DNA of 24,845 nucleotides from an uncultured Syntrophobacterales bacterium (GTDB taxonomy: Bacteria > Desulfobacterota > Syntrophia > Syntrophales > UBA5619): NCBI GenBank assembly GCA_903903205.1, contig CAIUXU010000015.1, forward strand, positions 1 to 24,845. Reading direction: 5' to 3'. Made by a program: the position numbers and the translations under genes. Numbering within the stretch: the first letter of the stretch is position 1; every line of letters starts with the position of its first letter. The notes beneath the pieces were generated by a model that saw nothing but the letters and a program-made list of their open reading frames with translations, ran no database searches and was not told the DNA's origin. Shown in pieces: positions 1 through 7,538 of the stretch.

Positions 1-577
1 ACCCTGGTGCTACTTCAGTACCGGGCGTATTGAAAAATTAAGAGCGAATTTTGAGATTGAGGTCCAGTGGAGGGCATTTCCTCTCCATCCTGAAACTCCG
101 GAAGCAGGGCTTACCCTGGAAGAGCTTTTTGCAGGCAGGGACATGGATATTCCCGCGGCAATGGCCCGCTTGAAGAAGGTCGCAGGGGAATTGGGCTTGC
201 CCTGGGGCGAGCGAAAGAAGACCTATAACAGCAGACTCGCCCAGGAATTGGCTAAATTGGCGGAGGGCAAAGGAAAAGGGGATGAGTACCACGACGCGGT
301 TTTCCGAGCCTATTTCGTCGATGGTAAAAATATCGCCAAAACAGATGTGCTGATGGGGTTGGCAAAAGCAGTGGGGCTTCACGAACATGAAGCCGGAGAG
401 GCGATACAAACGAGATCCTTTAGAGAGTCTGTTGATTCCGATTGGGCGCTTGCTGAGGAAATGGGAATATCATGCGTTCCAACCTTTGCGCTTAATGACC
501 GGACAGTGGTTGGGGCTCAGCCCTACGAAGCCCTGGAACAATTTCTGCGGGAAAACGGGGTTCCTGGGAAAGAGTAA
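1..577 (+). CDS. DsbA/FrnE-family thioredoxin-fold oxidoreductase, 5' partial
   Basis: The frame ending at the TAA at 575-577 stays open to the left edge, so the N-terminus lies outside the window. The first visible residues are P-W-C-Y-F, matching the active-site region of FrnE-type DsbA proteins (family pattern CPWCY). The C-terminal part has the usual helical insert and then a GISCVPTF segment carrying the family's cis-proline, followed by a PYEALEQFL ending typical of these proteins. Members are thiol-disulfide oxidoreductases or isomerase-like proteins, often cytoplasmic. The base at position 1 is A, the third base of the codon before Pro-Trp-Cys. Cys codons end in T or C, so the usual first active-site Cys is not there. 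An ATG at 143 would be internal to the domain and is not the true start. Only 24 bases separate the gene from thyX, suggesting co-transcription. Family call is fairly sure; substrate is unknown. Confidence 0.85.
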   Translation, partial: PWCYFSTGRIEKLRANFEIEVQWRAFPLHPETPEAGLTLEELFAGRDMDIPAAMARLKKVAGELGLPWGERKKTYNSRLAQELAKLAEGKGKGDEYHDAVFRAYFVDGKNIAKTDVLMGLAKAVGLHEHEAGEAIQTRSFRESVDSDWALAEEMGISCVPTFALNDRTVVGAQPYEALEQFLRENGVPGKE

Positions 578-601
578 ACAAACAACCAAGGATGGACACA
601 G

Positions 602-2122
602 ATGGACGTCATTCTCGCAGGCCACAACATCGATCATGATATCATCCTGGAATTTCAGCGCTTGCAGCCGGAGCGGCAGGATCTGACGCCGGAGACCATC
701 GCCGCCGCCTACGCACGGATCAGCCGGAACCCCAAGCCGGTGAACGAACTTCGGGTCATTGCCCGCGGTGAAGTTGAAAAGGTCCGCGCCTCCAACCGGA
801 ATATCGTCTTTGAGATGGGCCACAGCTCCATCGCCGAACATGCCGTCTTCAACCTCGATGTTCTCGGAGTCTCCCGCCTTCTTGTCGAGGAGATCGAAAG
901 GTTTCGCCTCGCCTCCTACACCGAAAAATCACAGCGCTACGTCCTGCTGACCGACGATTTCATCATTCCGCAGGAGGTTCGGGAGGCCGGCCTGGAGGAT
1001 GCCTTCGTCGCGACCGTTCGTCGGCAGAATCTCTTCTACCTCGCGCTTTATGAAAAACTCCGTCCCTATGTCCTGAACAGGAATCCTGAACTTGCCGCCA
1101 ACCCGGTAAACCGTTCGCTCCTCGAAGGGTGGGCCAAGGAGGATGCCCGCTACTGCCTTTCGCTCGCCACGGAGACACAGCTCGGGATGACCGTGAATGC
1201 CCGAAACATCGAACTGATGGTCCGCCGCCTCGCTGCATCCCCTCTCGCCGAGGCGCACGAATACAGCCGCCGGCTCTATGATGCGGTCAAGGGGGTTGCG
1301 CCTTCGCTCGTCCGCTACACGGAACCCACCCTGTATGACTGCGAGACGCGAGAGGCGATCCGAACACAGGCGGACGAAATCATCTCAAAATTGTCAACAC
1401 GTTTGCCCGGCGGCGCACAAGGAAAAGGGATCGCTTTCCCGGGTTTGGTCGACGCAGAACAGGCGGATGACCTCGTCCGCCTGTTGGATGCGACACCGGC
1501 GGCGGACGACAAGATCGCGGCGGCGCTCCTCCACGGCGTGTCACACCTTCCGCTTGCCGAATGTCTGAATATTGCGACGGGCATGAATATCGAAGAGAAG
1601 AAGGGGCTGATCCGAACCGCCCTTCGGCGAATGAAGGCCTACGACGCCGCCCCGCGAGAGTTCGAGCAGGTCGGGCTGACGTTCGAGCTCGTTATCAGCG
1701 CCACCTGCTTTGCCCAGGTGAAACGCCACCGGATGGCCATGATCACCGTCCAGGATTACGATCCGGCGCTTGGCGTCACGATCCCGCCCTCCATCACGGC
1801 GGTAGGGATGGAGGCCCCCTTCCGGGAGATCTGCGCGCGGACCGAGGAGACTTGGGAGCAGATTCGCCGGAGCGCACCCGCAGCGGCCGCCTACATCCTG
1901 ACGAACGCGCACCGGCGTCGGGTGATGATTCGGGTCAGCGCCCGCGAACTTTACCACCTCGCCCGTGTCCGGGCGGACGGCCACGCCCAATGGGATATCC
2001 GGGAAATGGCCGCGCGGATGGTGGGGCAGGGGCGTGAGGTCATGCCGCTTACACTCCTGCTCGCGGCGGGAAAAGACGGCTTCGACGCCCTCTACGCCCG
2101 GGTCTTCGCCAATGAAAGCTGA
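602..2122 (+). CDS. thyX: FAD-dependent thymidylate synthase, tandem two-domain form
   Basis: ThyX makes dTMP from dUMP with methylene-tetrahydrofolate and FAD/NADPH. At 506 residues this protein is about twice the usual ThyX length and carries two ThyX-like domains. The first (about 1-240) has HSSIAEH (74-80), an RFR-X7-S version of the RHR-X7-S signature (R100, F101, R102, S110) and the NARN segment near 199-202. The second (about 300-506) has an intact RHR (375-377) with Asp385 in the Ser position, plus HAQWDIRE (461-468), which matches the conserved AQWEIR region. Each half therefore lacks a different signature residue. The start at 602 follows an AAGGA Shine-Dalgarno-like run at 588-592. 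The next gene starts 9 bases after the stop, so an operon with ubiE is likely. The family assignment is strong; whether both halves are catalytic is unknown. Confidence 0.93.
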   Translation: MDVILAGHNIDHDIILEFQRLQPERQDLTPETIAAAYARISRNPKPVNELRVIARGEVEKVRASNRNIVFEMGHSSIAEHAVFNLDVLGVSRLLVEEIERFRLASYTEKSQRYVLLTDDFIIPQEVREAGLEDAFVATVRRQNLFYLALYEKLRPYVLNRNPELAANPVNRSLLEGWAKEDARYCLSLATETQLGMTVNARNIELMVRRLAASPLAEAHEYSRRLYDAVKGVAPSLVRYTEPTLYDCETREAIRTQADEIISKLSTRLPGGAQGKGIAFPGLVDAEQADDLVRLLDATPAADDKIAAALLHGVSHLPLAECLNIATGMNIEEKKGLIRTALRRMKAYDAAPREFEQVGLTFELVISATCFAQVKRHRMAMITVQDYDPALGVTIPPSITAVGMEAPFREICARTEETWEQIRRSAPAAAAYILTNAHRRRVMIRVSARELYHLARVRADGHAQWDIREMAARMVGQGREVMPLTLLLAAGKDGFDALYARVFANES

Positions 2123-2131
2123 TTAATACTG

Positions 2132-2965
2132 ATGGACAACCTCCCCTGCAAAGAGTCAGACCGCAACAACTACCCACCGGTGATCGGGATCGGCCGAAAT
2201 GAGCACATCGGCATGGTCCGGGAGATCTTCACGACGATCCCCGGGCGCTACGACTTTCTGAACCGCCTCCTGAGTCTTCGCCGCGATGTCGCCTGGCGCC
2301 GCTTCGCCGTCCGGAAGATGCAATTCTTCGACACCTTCCATTTTCTCGATGTGGCAACCGGCACGGCGGATCTGGCGATCGAGGCCGCCCGAAGGCATCC
2401 GGAGATCCGGGTGACGGGGATCGACTTTGTCTCTGAGATGTTGGCGCCGGGGCGGAACAAGATCGCGCTGCGCGGCCTCGCCGGGCGCATTCGGCTTCTC
2501 CAGGCGGACGCCTTGAGGCTTCCGTTTTCCGATGGGAGTTTTGACGCCGTGGGGATCGCCTTCGGCATCCGGAACATCCCGGACCGCCTCGCCGCCCTCC
2601 GCGAGATGAGACGGGTTCTCGTCCCCGGCGGACGAATCTATGTCCTGGAGATGAACGCCCCCCAAAACCAGCTCTGGCGCAGTTTTTTCGCACCCTATCT
2701 AAACCGCGTCCTTCCGCGAATCGCGCGCCTCTTTTCGCAGAACCCCGCCGCCTACCTCTACCTGGTTGATTCGATAACCCATTTTCCGCCACCGCCGGCC
2801 TTCCTCGCCATGATGGAAGAGGCCGGTTTCAGCAATCGGGAGCGCTATTCCCTGACCCTCGGCATCACCTCGCTCTACATCGGCCAAAGGTCGCAGAATG
2901 GAGATCTCGGGGATCTCGCAGGAACGGAAGTACTGCATGAGCAGGCAAAGGACAAAAGCGGGTAA
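2132..2965 (+). CDS. ubiE: Demethylmenaquinone/ubiquinone C-methyltransferase (UbiE/MenG)
   Basis: A SAM-dependent methyltransferase for the last C-methylation of menaquinone (or ubiquinone) biosynthesis, acting at the cytoplasmic face on demethylmenaquinone. The N-terminal MVREIFTTIPGRYDFLNRL segment is the UbiE signature region. SAM-binding motif I is seen as FLDVATGTADLAI, then GIDFVSEML, DALRLPFSDGSFDAV and the FGIRNIPDRLAALREMRRV segment typical of the family. The C-terminus contains the expected PYLNRVLPRIA and YLVDSI...FP elements. The 277-residue length is slightly above the usual 230-255, because of an N-terminal extension of about 27 residues and a short C-terminal tail. The Shine-Dalgarno before 2132 is weak, so a later start such as the ATG of MVREIF is possible. 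It sits 9 bases behind thyX. Menaquinone rather than ubiquinone use is inferred from the probable anaerobic lineage. Confidence 0.92.
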   Translation: MDNLPCKESDRNNYPPVIGIGRNEHIGMVREIFTTIPGRYDFLNRLLSLRRDVAWRRFAVRKMQFFDTFHFLDVATGTADLAIEAARRHPEIRVTGIDFVSEMLAPGRNKIALRGLAGRIRLLQADALRLPFSDGSFDAVGIAFGIRNIPDRLAALREMRRVLVPGGRIYVLEMNAPQNQLWRSFFAPYLNRVLPRIARLFSQNPAAYLYLVDSITHFPPPPAFLAMMEEAGFSNRERYSLTLGITSLYIGQRSQNGDLGDLAGTEVLHEQAKDKSG

Positions 2966-2995
2966 CCGGTTGCAACCGCGCCAGGAGATTCCGAC

Positions 2996-3466
2996 ATGTT
3001 CGATATTGTTACAGACATATTCCGGGCGCTGATCACCGGCGCAATCTTCTTTTACCTGCGGTCGATGCGGGGGCAGGAACCCCCGCGCCTCCGCAAGGCA
3101 TGGATTTTCTTCCTCATCGGCTTCGGCCTTCTTTTTCTCGGAGGGCTGCTCAACATCGCCGACAACTTTCCGTCGCTGAGCAAATACATCTTTATTGGCC
3201 GTACCCGCTACGCGGACTTTCTGGAGCAGATCGTCGGCTACGTCTTCGGGCTTCTCTTTCTGGGTATCGGCTTCTGGCGCTGGATCCCCGCGATCATTGC
3301 CCTTCGGGCCGAGGAGGTTGTCCTGCGCAGATCACAGGAGGAATTGAAGCGGCAGGTCGCCGAGTTGACGGAGGAGCGGAACAAACTCAAAAAGACCATC
3401 GAATGCGATCTCGCATACGCTGCGAAGGAGGCCGCAACAACTCAGCAGCCGGGCGACGCCCCATAG
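2996..3466 (+). CDS. Small membrane protein with C-terminal coiled coil, unknown function
   Basis: A 156-residue protein I do not recognise. It has three hydrophobic segments: about residues 3-21 (first, rather short), 35-53 (IFFLIGFGLLFLGGLL) and about 80-100 (VGYVFGLLFLGIGFWRW). A charged amphipathic stretch follows from about residue 103 to 150, rich in Glu, Arg and Lys with heptad-like Leu/Val spacing, consistent with a cytoplasmic coiled coil. The arrangement resembles the membrane anchor and signalling helix in front of sensor kinases or diguanylate cyclases, but no output domain follows, so it could be a stand-alone scaffold or a trimmed relative. The start at 2996 has a good AGGAG at 2983-2987, 8 bases upstream. 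It is the last gene of the plus-strand cluster and runs convergently towards the glycogen phosphorylase gene with about 40 bases between them. A perfect 12-base palindrome, CGGTTGCAACCG, lies in the gap before it (2967-2978). Confidence 0.75.
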   Translation: MFDIVTDIFRALITGAIFFYLRSMRGQEPPRLRKAWIFFLIGFGLLFLGGLLNIADNFPSLSKYIFIGRTRYADFLEQIVGYVFGLLFLGIGFWRWIPAIIALRAEEVVLRRSQEELKRQVAELTEERNKLKKTIECDLAYAAKEAATTQQPGDAP

Positions 3467-3506
3467 CCGTCGCCAGAGTTCCCCGGCATTTCCGCGAGGC
3501 TTTGGG

Positions 3507-5999
3507 TCAGTCGATCTCGACCGGGTTTACCTGCCAGATCTTCTCGCAGTACTCGCGAATTGCCCGGTCCGACGAAAATTTCCCCACCCTCGCAACGTTC
3601 AGGACGCTCATGCGCAGCCACTCTTTTTGCCGGAGCCAGGTTCGGCTGACCTTCTCTTGGGCAGCGATGTAGGAGGGGAAATCGGCGCAGAGCATGTAGT
3701 CATCACGTTCCCGAAGCGTCCGGGTGAGCGGCAGAAACAACCCCCGGTCGCCGCGAGAGAAGAAGCCGCTTTCCAGCAGTTCGATCGCTTCGCGCAGCCT
3801 CGCGTCGGCGGCAATGGCCTCTCCCGGATGCCAGCCTTCGCGCCATTTCTGTTCCACTTGCTCCGCTGTGAGACCAAAGAGAAAGAAATTTTCCGCCCCA
3901 ACCTCCTCCCGGATCTCCACATTGGCGCCGTCGAGCGTCCCGATCGTCAAAGCCCCGTTCATCGAGAACTTCATGTTCCCGGTGCCGGAAGCCTCCTTCC
4001 CTGCCGTCGAGATCTGCTCGGAAAGGTCGGCCGCCGGATAGACACGGTGGGCGGTCTTGACGTTAAAGTTGGGCAGGAAAACGACCCGCAGCAGGCCCGC
4101 CGTTTTCGGATCGGCATGGATCGCCTCCGCAACGGCGTGGATCAGCTTGATGATCAGCTTCGCCATGAAGTAGCCAGGGGCTGCCTTACCGCCGAAAAGC
4201 ACCGTCCGCGGCGGCAGGTCGCCGGTTTCTCCGCGCCGGATACGGTTGTAGAGCGCAATGACATGCAGGATGTTGAGATGCTGGCGCTTGTATTCGTGGA
4301 TCCGTTTTACCTGGATGTCGAAGAGCGAATCGGGATCGGTCAGGATTCCGGTCCGCGTCCGGATGATCTCCGCCAGCAGCTCCTTGTTGCGGCGGTTGAT
4401 CGCACGCCAGCGGTCGAGAAATGAGGCATCCTGCGAAAAAGATTCCAGTTCCCTGAGTTTTGAGATGTCCCGGATCCACGCCGGGCCGATGCACTCGTTG
4501 ATAAGCGCGACCAGCGCCGGGTTGGACAGAACCATGAAGCGCCTGGGCGTTACGCCATTGGTAATATTCAGGAATTTCTCCGGGTAGATACGGTTAAAGC
4601 CATTCAGCACCTGCTCGCGCAGCAGATCGGTGTGCAGGCGGGCGACGCCGTTGATCCGGCGGCTGCCGATGCAGGCGAGGTTCGCCATCCGGACATGGCG
4701 TTCACCAACCTCGTCGATGATGGAAAGCCGCCGGACGAGCGTTTCATCCCCGGGATGGTCCCGGCGGAGCTCTTCCAGGAAGCGCCGGTTGATCTCATAG
4801 ATGATCTCCAGATGGCGCGGCAGGATGCTCTGGAAGAGACGAACGGGCCATTTTTCCAGGGCCTCCGACAGCAGGGTGTGGTTTGTGTAACAGAAGGTCT
4901 TCCGCGTGATCTCCCATGCCTCGTCCCATTCGACATCGTGGACGTCCACCAGAAGCCGCATTAACTCGGCGACACCGATCGCCGGATGGGTGTCGTTGAG
5001 CTGAATGGCGTATTTCTCGTGAAATCGGCGGATCTCCCGCTCCCGCTGCAGGAAGATGCGGATCATATCCTGCAGGGCGCAGGAGACGAAGAGAAGCTGC
5101 TGCATCAGCCGGAGCTGACGACCGGCGAGAGGCTCGTCGTTCGGATAAAGGATCTTCGTCAGGTTTTCCGAGCCGATCTTTTCGTGGACCGCGCCGTAGT
5201 AATCGCCGACGTTGAATGAACGCAGATCGAAGGAGGTGGTCGCCTCAGCCCGAAAGAGCCGCAGCAGGATGACCGAGGGGGAGGCGTAGCCGGTGATCAT
5301 TGTGTCATAGGCGACGCCGCGGATCCGGCGTTCCGGAACCCAGCGGACGCGGTACCGGCCGCCATCATCGAGGTTGCTTTCGGTATGGCCGCCGAACGGG
5401 ATGTCGTAGGCGATCTCCGGATGCGCGACCTCCCAGGGGTTCCCCATGCGCAACCACTGATCCGCGACCTCCTCCTGCCACCCGTCACGGATCTCCTGCG
5501 TAAAGATGCCGAATTCGTAGCGGATACCGTAGCCGATGGCAGGGATGTTCAGCGTGGCCATCGAATCGAGATAGCAGGCCGCAAGTCGGCCAAGACCGCC
5601 GTTTCCCAGCCCTGGCTCCGCCTCCTGGTCGATCAGCGCTCGAAAATCGAGACCCAGCGCCTCTACCGCCTGCCGGACCTCGTTGTAGAGACCGAGGTTG
5701 ATCATATTGTTTTCCAGGTGGGGACCGAGGAGAAACTCCGCCGAGAGATAGCAGACCGTCCGGCTCGCCTTGGCGTAGTAGGTGTGCGCCGTGTGGGCCC
5801 ACTGCGCGAGGATCCGGTCGCGAACCGTATAAGCCACTGCAAGGTAGTAGTCGTTGGGAGTCGCCACCGGGGCGAAGCGTCCCTGAACGCAAATCAGGTT
5901 GTCGAGAATGGCCTGTTTCAGCTCCTCGACGCTGTTTCCTGTGCGGATACAGCTTGCATGAGACACTGCCGCGGGTTTCATTTTTACCGATTTTGCCAT
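3507..5999 (-). CDS. glgP: Glycogen/starch/alpha-glucan phosphorylase
   Basis: Releases glucose-1-phosphate from alpha-1,4-glucans, using pyridoxal phosphate as cofactor, in the cytoplasm. The 830-residue product is close to the normal 800-840. It shows the N-terminal phosphorylase pattern (YYLSAEFLLG-like CYLSAEFLLGPHLENN, GLGNGGLGRLAACYLDS), the central QLNDTHPAIGVAELMRLL and TNHTLLSEALEKWP motifs, and the PLP-binding EASGTGNMKFSMNGAL motif, with the Schiff-base lysine at about Lys677. The DGANVEIREEVG segment follows as expected. The reading frame is open further upstream to a TTG at 6065, but the ATG at 5999 is preceded by a strong GGGAGG and gives the expected length. The lysoplasmalogenase gene ends 58 bases upstream on the same strand, so a shared transcript is likely. 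Very sure of the family. Confidence 0.96.
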   Translation of the reverse strand: MAKSVKMKPAAVSHASCIRTGNSVEELKQAILDNLICVQGRFAPVATPNDYYLAVAYTVRDRILAQWAHTAHTYYAKASRTVCYLSAEFLLGPHLENNMINLGLYNEVRQAVEALGLDFRALIDQEAEPGLGNGGLGRLAACYLDSMATLNIPAIGYGIRYEFGIFTQEIRDGWQEEVADQWLRMGNPWEVAHPEIAYDIPFGGHTESNLDDGGRYRVRWVPERRIRGVAYDTMITGYASPSVILLRLFRAEATTSFDLRSFNVGDYYGAVHEKIGSENLTKILYPNDEPLAGRQLRLMQQLLFVSCALQDMIRIFLQREREIRRFHEKYAIQLNDTHPAIGVAELMRLLVDVHDVEWDEAWEITRKTFCYTNHTLLSEALEKWPVRLFQSILPRHLEIIYEINRRFLEELRRDHPGDETLVRRLSIIDEVGERHVRMANLACIGSRRINGVARLHTDLLREQVLNGFNRIYPEKFLNITNGVTPRRFMVLSNPALVALINECIGPAWIRDISKLRELESFSQDASFLDRWRAINRRNKELLAEIIRTRTGILTDPDSLFDIQVKRIHEYKRQHLNILHVIALYNRIRRGETGDLPPRTVLFGGKAAPGYFMAKLIIKLIHAVAEAIHADPKTAGLLRVVFLPNFNVKTAHRVYPAADLSEQISTAGKEASGTGNMKFSMNGALTIGTLDGANVEIREEVGAENFFLFGLTAEQVEQKWREGWHPGEAIAADARLREAIELLESGFFSRGDRGLFLPLTRTLRERDDYMLCADFPSYIAAQEKVSRTWLRQKEWLRMSVLNVARVGKFSSDRAIREYCEKIWQVNPVEID

Positions 6000-6057
6000 G
6001 CTTCCCTCCCGAATGCCGGTCCGCGATTTTGCGACCGGATGATCTCTCTTTTCAGCT

Positions 6058-6711
6058 TCATACAAAACGGATGGAATATGCGATCATGAACTGACCCGCG
6101 TAATAGAGAGGCAGTCCGACCGCACGGTTAAAGAAATTTTGGATCATGAAACGCTGCCGGGCGACAAAAAGATCCGAGATATAGAACAGCAGCGCCCCCG
6201 CAAAGGCGAGCGCCCGTCCCGGAAAGCGGATGGTGTCGGTCCACGCGAGCGATGCGGCGCCGATTACCATCGCGGTGATGACTGTGATGTAGGCGAGCAC
6301 CGGGACAAGCATTTTCCCCAGGTGGGGCCGGAGCCAGGCGAATGCAACGCTGCTGAACACCAGAAAAAAGGCAATCACCATCCAGTTTGCACTCCCCTGA
6401 CCGGCGATGCTGAAAAAGGCAACGGTGTAGAAAAAATGTCCGGCGAGGAAAGAAACCAGCCCCGCGAGGAAGGCTTTTTTCGAGAAAAAGAAGATGAGAA
6501 AAATGTCGCCCGCCATGCAGAGGAGCAGGCCGGCCAGAATCGAGCGGAAGTATCCCGGATCCGTATGCGTCCCGGTCAGGGCCGTCACGACGAACAGGGC
6601 AGAGAGAACGGGTTTTGTCAGGAGGCGCCCTTTTGTCGATTCCTTTTTCTCGAAAAACAGGAGCCCCGCAAGCAGGGTCGCAGCCGCAACAAGGATCAGG
6701 ATATCCACCAT
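6058..6711 (-). CDS. Lysoplasmalogenase, YhhN/TMEM86 family membrane protein
   Basis: A 217-residue polytopic membrane protein with about eight hydrophobic segments. The family pattern is visible as the TKPVLSALFV segment near the N-terminus, GLLLCMAGDIFL (first conserved acidic residue) and FLAGLVSFLAGHFFYTVAF, followed near the C-terminus by GALLFYISDLFVARQRF. YhhN/TMEM86B proteins hydrolyse the vinyl-ether bond of lysoplasmalogens; bacterial members with this activity are known, and plasmalogens are typical of anaerobes, which fits the setting. The ATG at 6711 has GGAGG about five bases upstream. A promoter-like TTGACT-N17-TATACT lies about 105 bases upstream. The gene precedes glgP with a 58-base gap; no obvious metabolic link to glycogen is apparent. 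Family call is good; activity is inferred. Confidence 0.85.
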   Translation of the reverse strand: MVDILILVAAATLLAGLLFFEKKESTKGRLLTKPVLSALFVVTALTGTHTDPGYFRSILAGLLLCMAGDIFLIFFFSKKAFLAGLVSFLAGHFFYTVAFFSIAGQGSANWMVIAFFLVFSSVAFAWLRPHLGKMLVPVLAYITVITAMVIGAASLAWTDTIRFPGRALAFAGALLFYISDLFVARQRFMIQNFFNRAVGLPLYYAGQFMIAYSIRFV

Positions 6712-6815
6712 CCGGACCTCCGATAAGAAAAAACTTGTGCCAATTCAATTCCAACCAGCGCCGCGGCGTAAAGGGGAAAGGATAGCGATTCGAGAAATCC
6801 GCAACGCACGACCGC

Positions 6816-6844
6816 AGTATAAGAAACAAGGCCTCGCAAGTCAA
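6816..6844 (-). promoter_or_regulatory. Sigma-70-like promoter for the lysoplasmalogenase-glgP unit
   Basis: On the minus strand the bases read TTGACT (6844-6839), a 17-base spacer, then TATACT (6821-6816). This is 5/6 of the -35 consensus, 5/6 of the -10 consensus, and ideal spacing. Transcription would start near 6809, leaving a leader of about 100 bases before the ATG at 6711. Seen in sequence; activity is inferred. Confidence 0.65.
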
Positions 6845-6891
6845 TGGTGCCGATCTCAAACGATACGCATAATCTGCCAGGTCGCTGAGAT

Positions 6892-6919
6892 TTGCATTTT
6901 TCGCGAAAAGATGTATGTT
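6892..6919 (+). promoter_or_regulatory. Weak promoter-like site with a palindrome upstream of the HD gene
   Basis: TTGCAT (6892-6897), a 16-base spacer and TATGTT (6914-6919) form a weak sigma-70-like pair on the plus strand. The spacer begins with the perfect 12-base palindrome TTTTCGCGAAAA (6898-6909), which could be an operator. The site is about 60 bases upstream of the HD-domain gene start. Both matches are modest and could be chance. Confidence 0.3.
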
Positions 6920-6975
6920 CTCGAAAAACACAAGCAGAAATGCTTACATACTTTGAAAGAGAAGGGGTGGCCGTG

Positions 6976-7530
6976 ATGACCAGAGACGAAGCGGAAGAAC
7001 TGCTCAAAAAACATGTAAAGAACGAACGGATGCTGGACCACAGTTTCGCCGCGGAGGCAGTTCTTCGCGCGCTGGCGCGGCGGCTCGGGCAGGACGAGGA
7101 GAAATGGGGGCTTGCGGCTCTCCTGCACGACATCGATATCGAGGTCGTGGGCGGCGATCTTTCCCGCCACGGCCAAGAGGCGGTGCGGATCCTGACGGAG
7201 GCGGGGATCGACCCGGAGATCATCGATGCGGTGAAGATGCATAATGAGACGGCCTGCGGCGTTATGCGCACCACGGAGTTTCAGCACGCGTTGGCTGCCG
7301 GGGAGACGGTGACCGGTCTCATCGTGGCGACGGCGCTGGTCTATCCTGACAGGAAGATCGCGGGCGTCAAGGTGAAATCGATCACCAAAAGGATGAAAGA
7401 GAGGGCCTTTGCCGCCTCGGTGAATCGCGACACGATCCGGGAGTGCGAAACGATCGGGCTGCCGCTCGACGAATTCGTCGGGATCGCGCTTGTGGCCATG
7501 CAGGGCATCGCCGGGCGGATCGGGTTATGA
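6976..7530 (+). CDS. HD-superfamily predicted hydrolase (COG2316-like)
   Basis: A 184-residue HD-domain protein, probably a metal-dependent phosphohydrolase of unknown substrate. The start MTRDEAEELLKKHVKNERM resembles the N-terminus of this family. The metal-ligand pattern is visible as DHSFAAEAV (first His), LLHDIDIE (the HD pair), SRHGQEA and KMHNE. The last conserved Asp of the family (usually within a D-x-x-TG segment) appears here as Glu in GETVTGLIVATALV. The C-terminus keeps the family-like KSITKRMKERAFAASVNR and MQGIAG pieces. The frame is open back to a TTG at 6892, but the ATG at 6976 gives the typical family N-terminus and has AGGGG about eight bases upstream (6963-6967). It is divergent from the lysoplasmalogenase gene and convergent with the cyclic-nucleotide gene, whose stop lies 9 bases beyond its own. 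Confidence 0.85.
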   Translation: MTRDEAEELLKKHVKNERMLDHSFAAEAVLRALARRLGQDEEKWGLAALLHDIDIEVVGGDLSRHGQEAVRILTEAGIDPEIIDAVKMHNETACGVMRTTEFQHALAAGETVTGLIVATALVYPDRKIAGVKVKSITKRMKERAFAASVNRDTIRECETIGLPLDEFVGIALVAMQGIAGRIGL

Positions 7531-7538
7531 AGTCAATC

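Noticed and set aside
591..607. Near-tandem GATGGACACA/GATGGACGTC at the thyX start, similar to dispersed ACAGATGGACACAGATG-type repeats.
   Set aside because: Only two short copies, and the second holds the start codon. This is too little to call a repeat element.
2967..2978. Perfect palindrome CGGTTGCAACCG between ubiE and the membrane protein gene.
   Set aside because: Short, without a T-run or second copy, in a 30-base gap of an apparent operon. Chance is sufficient.
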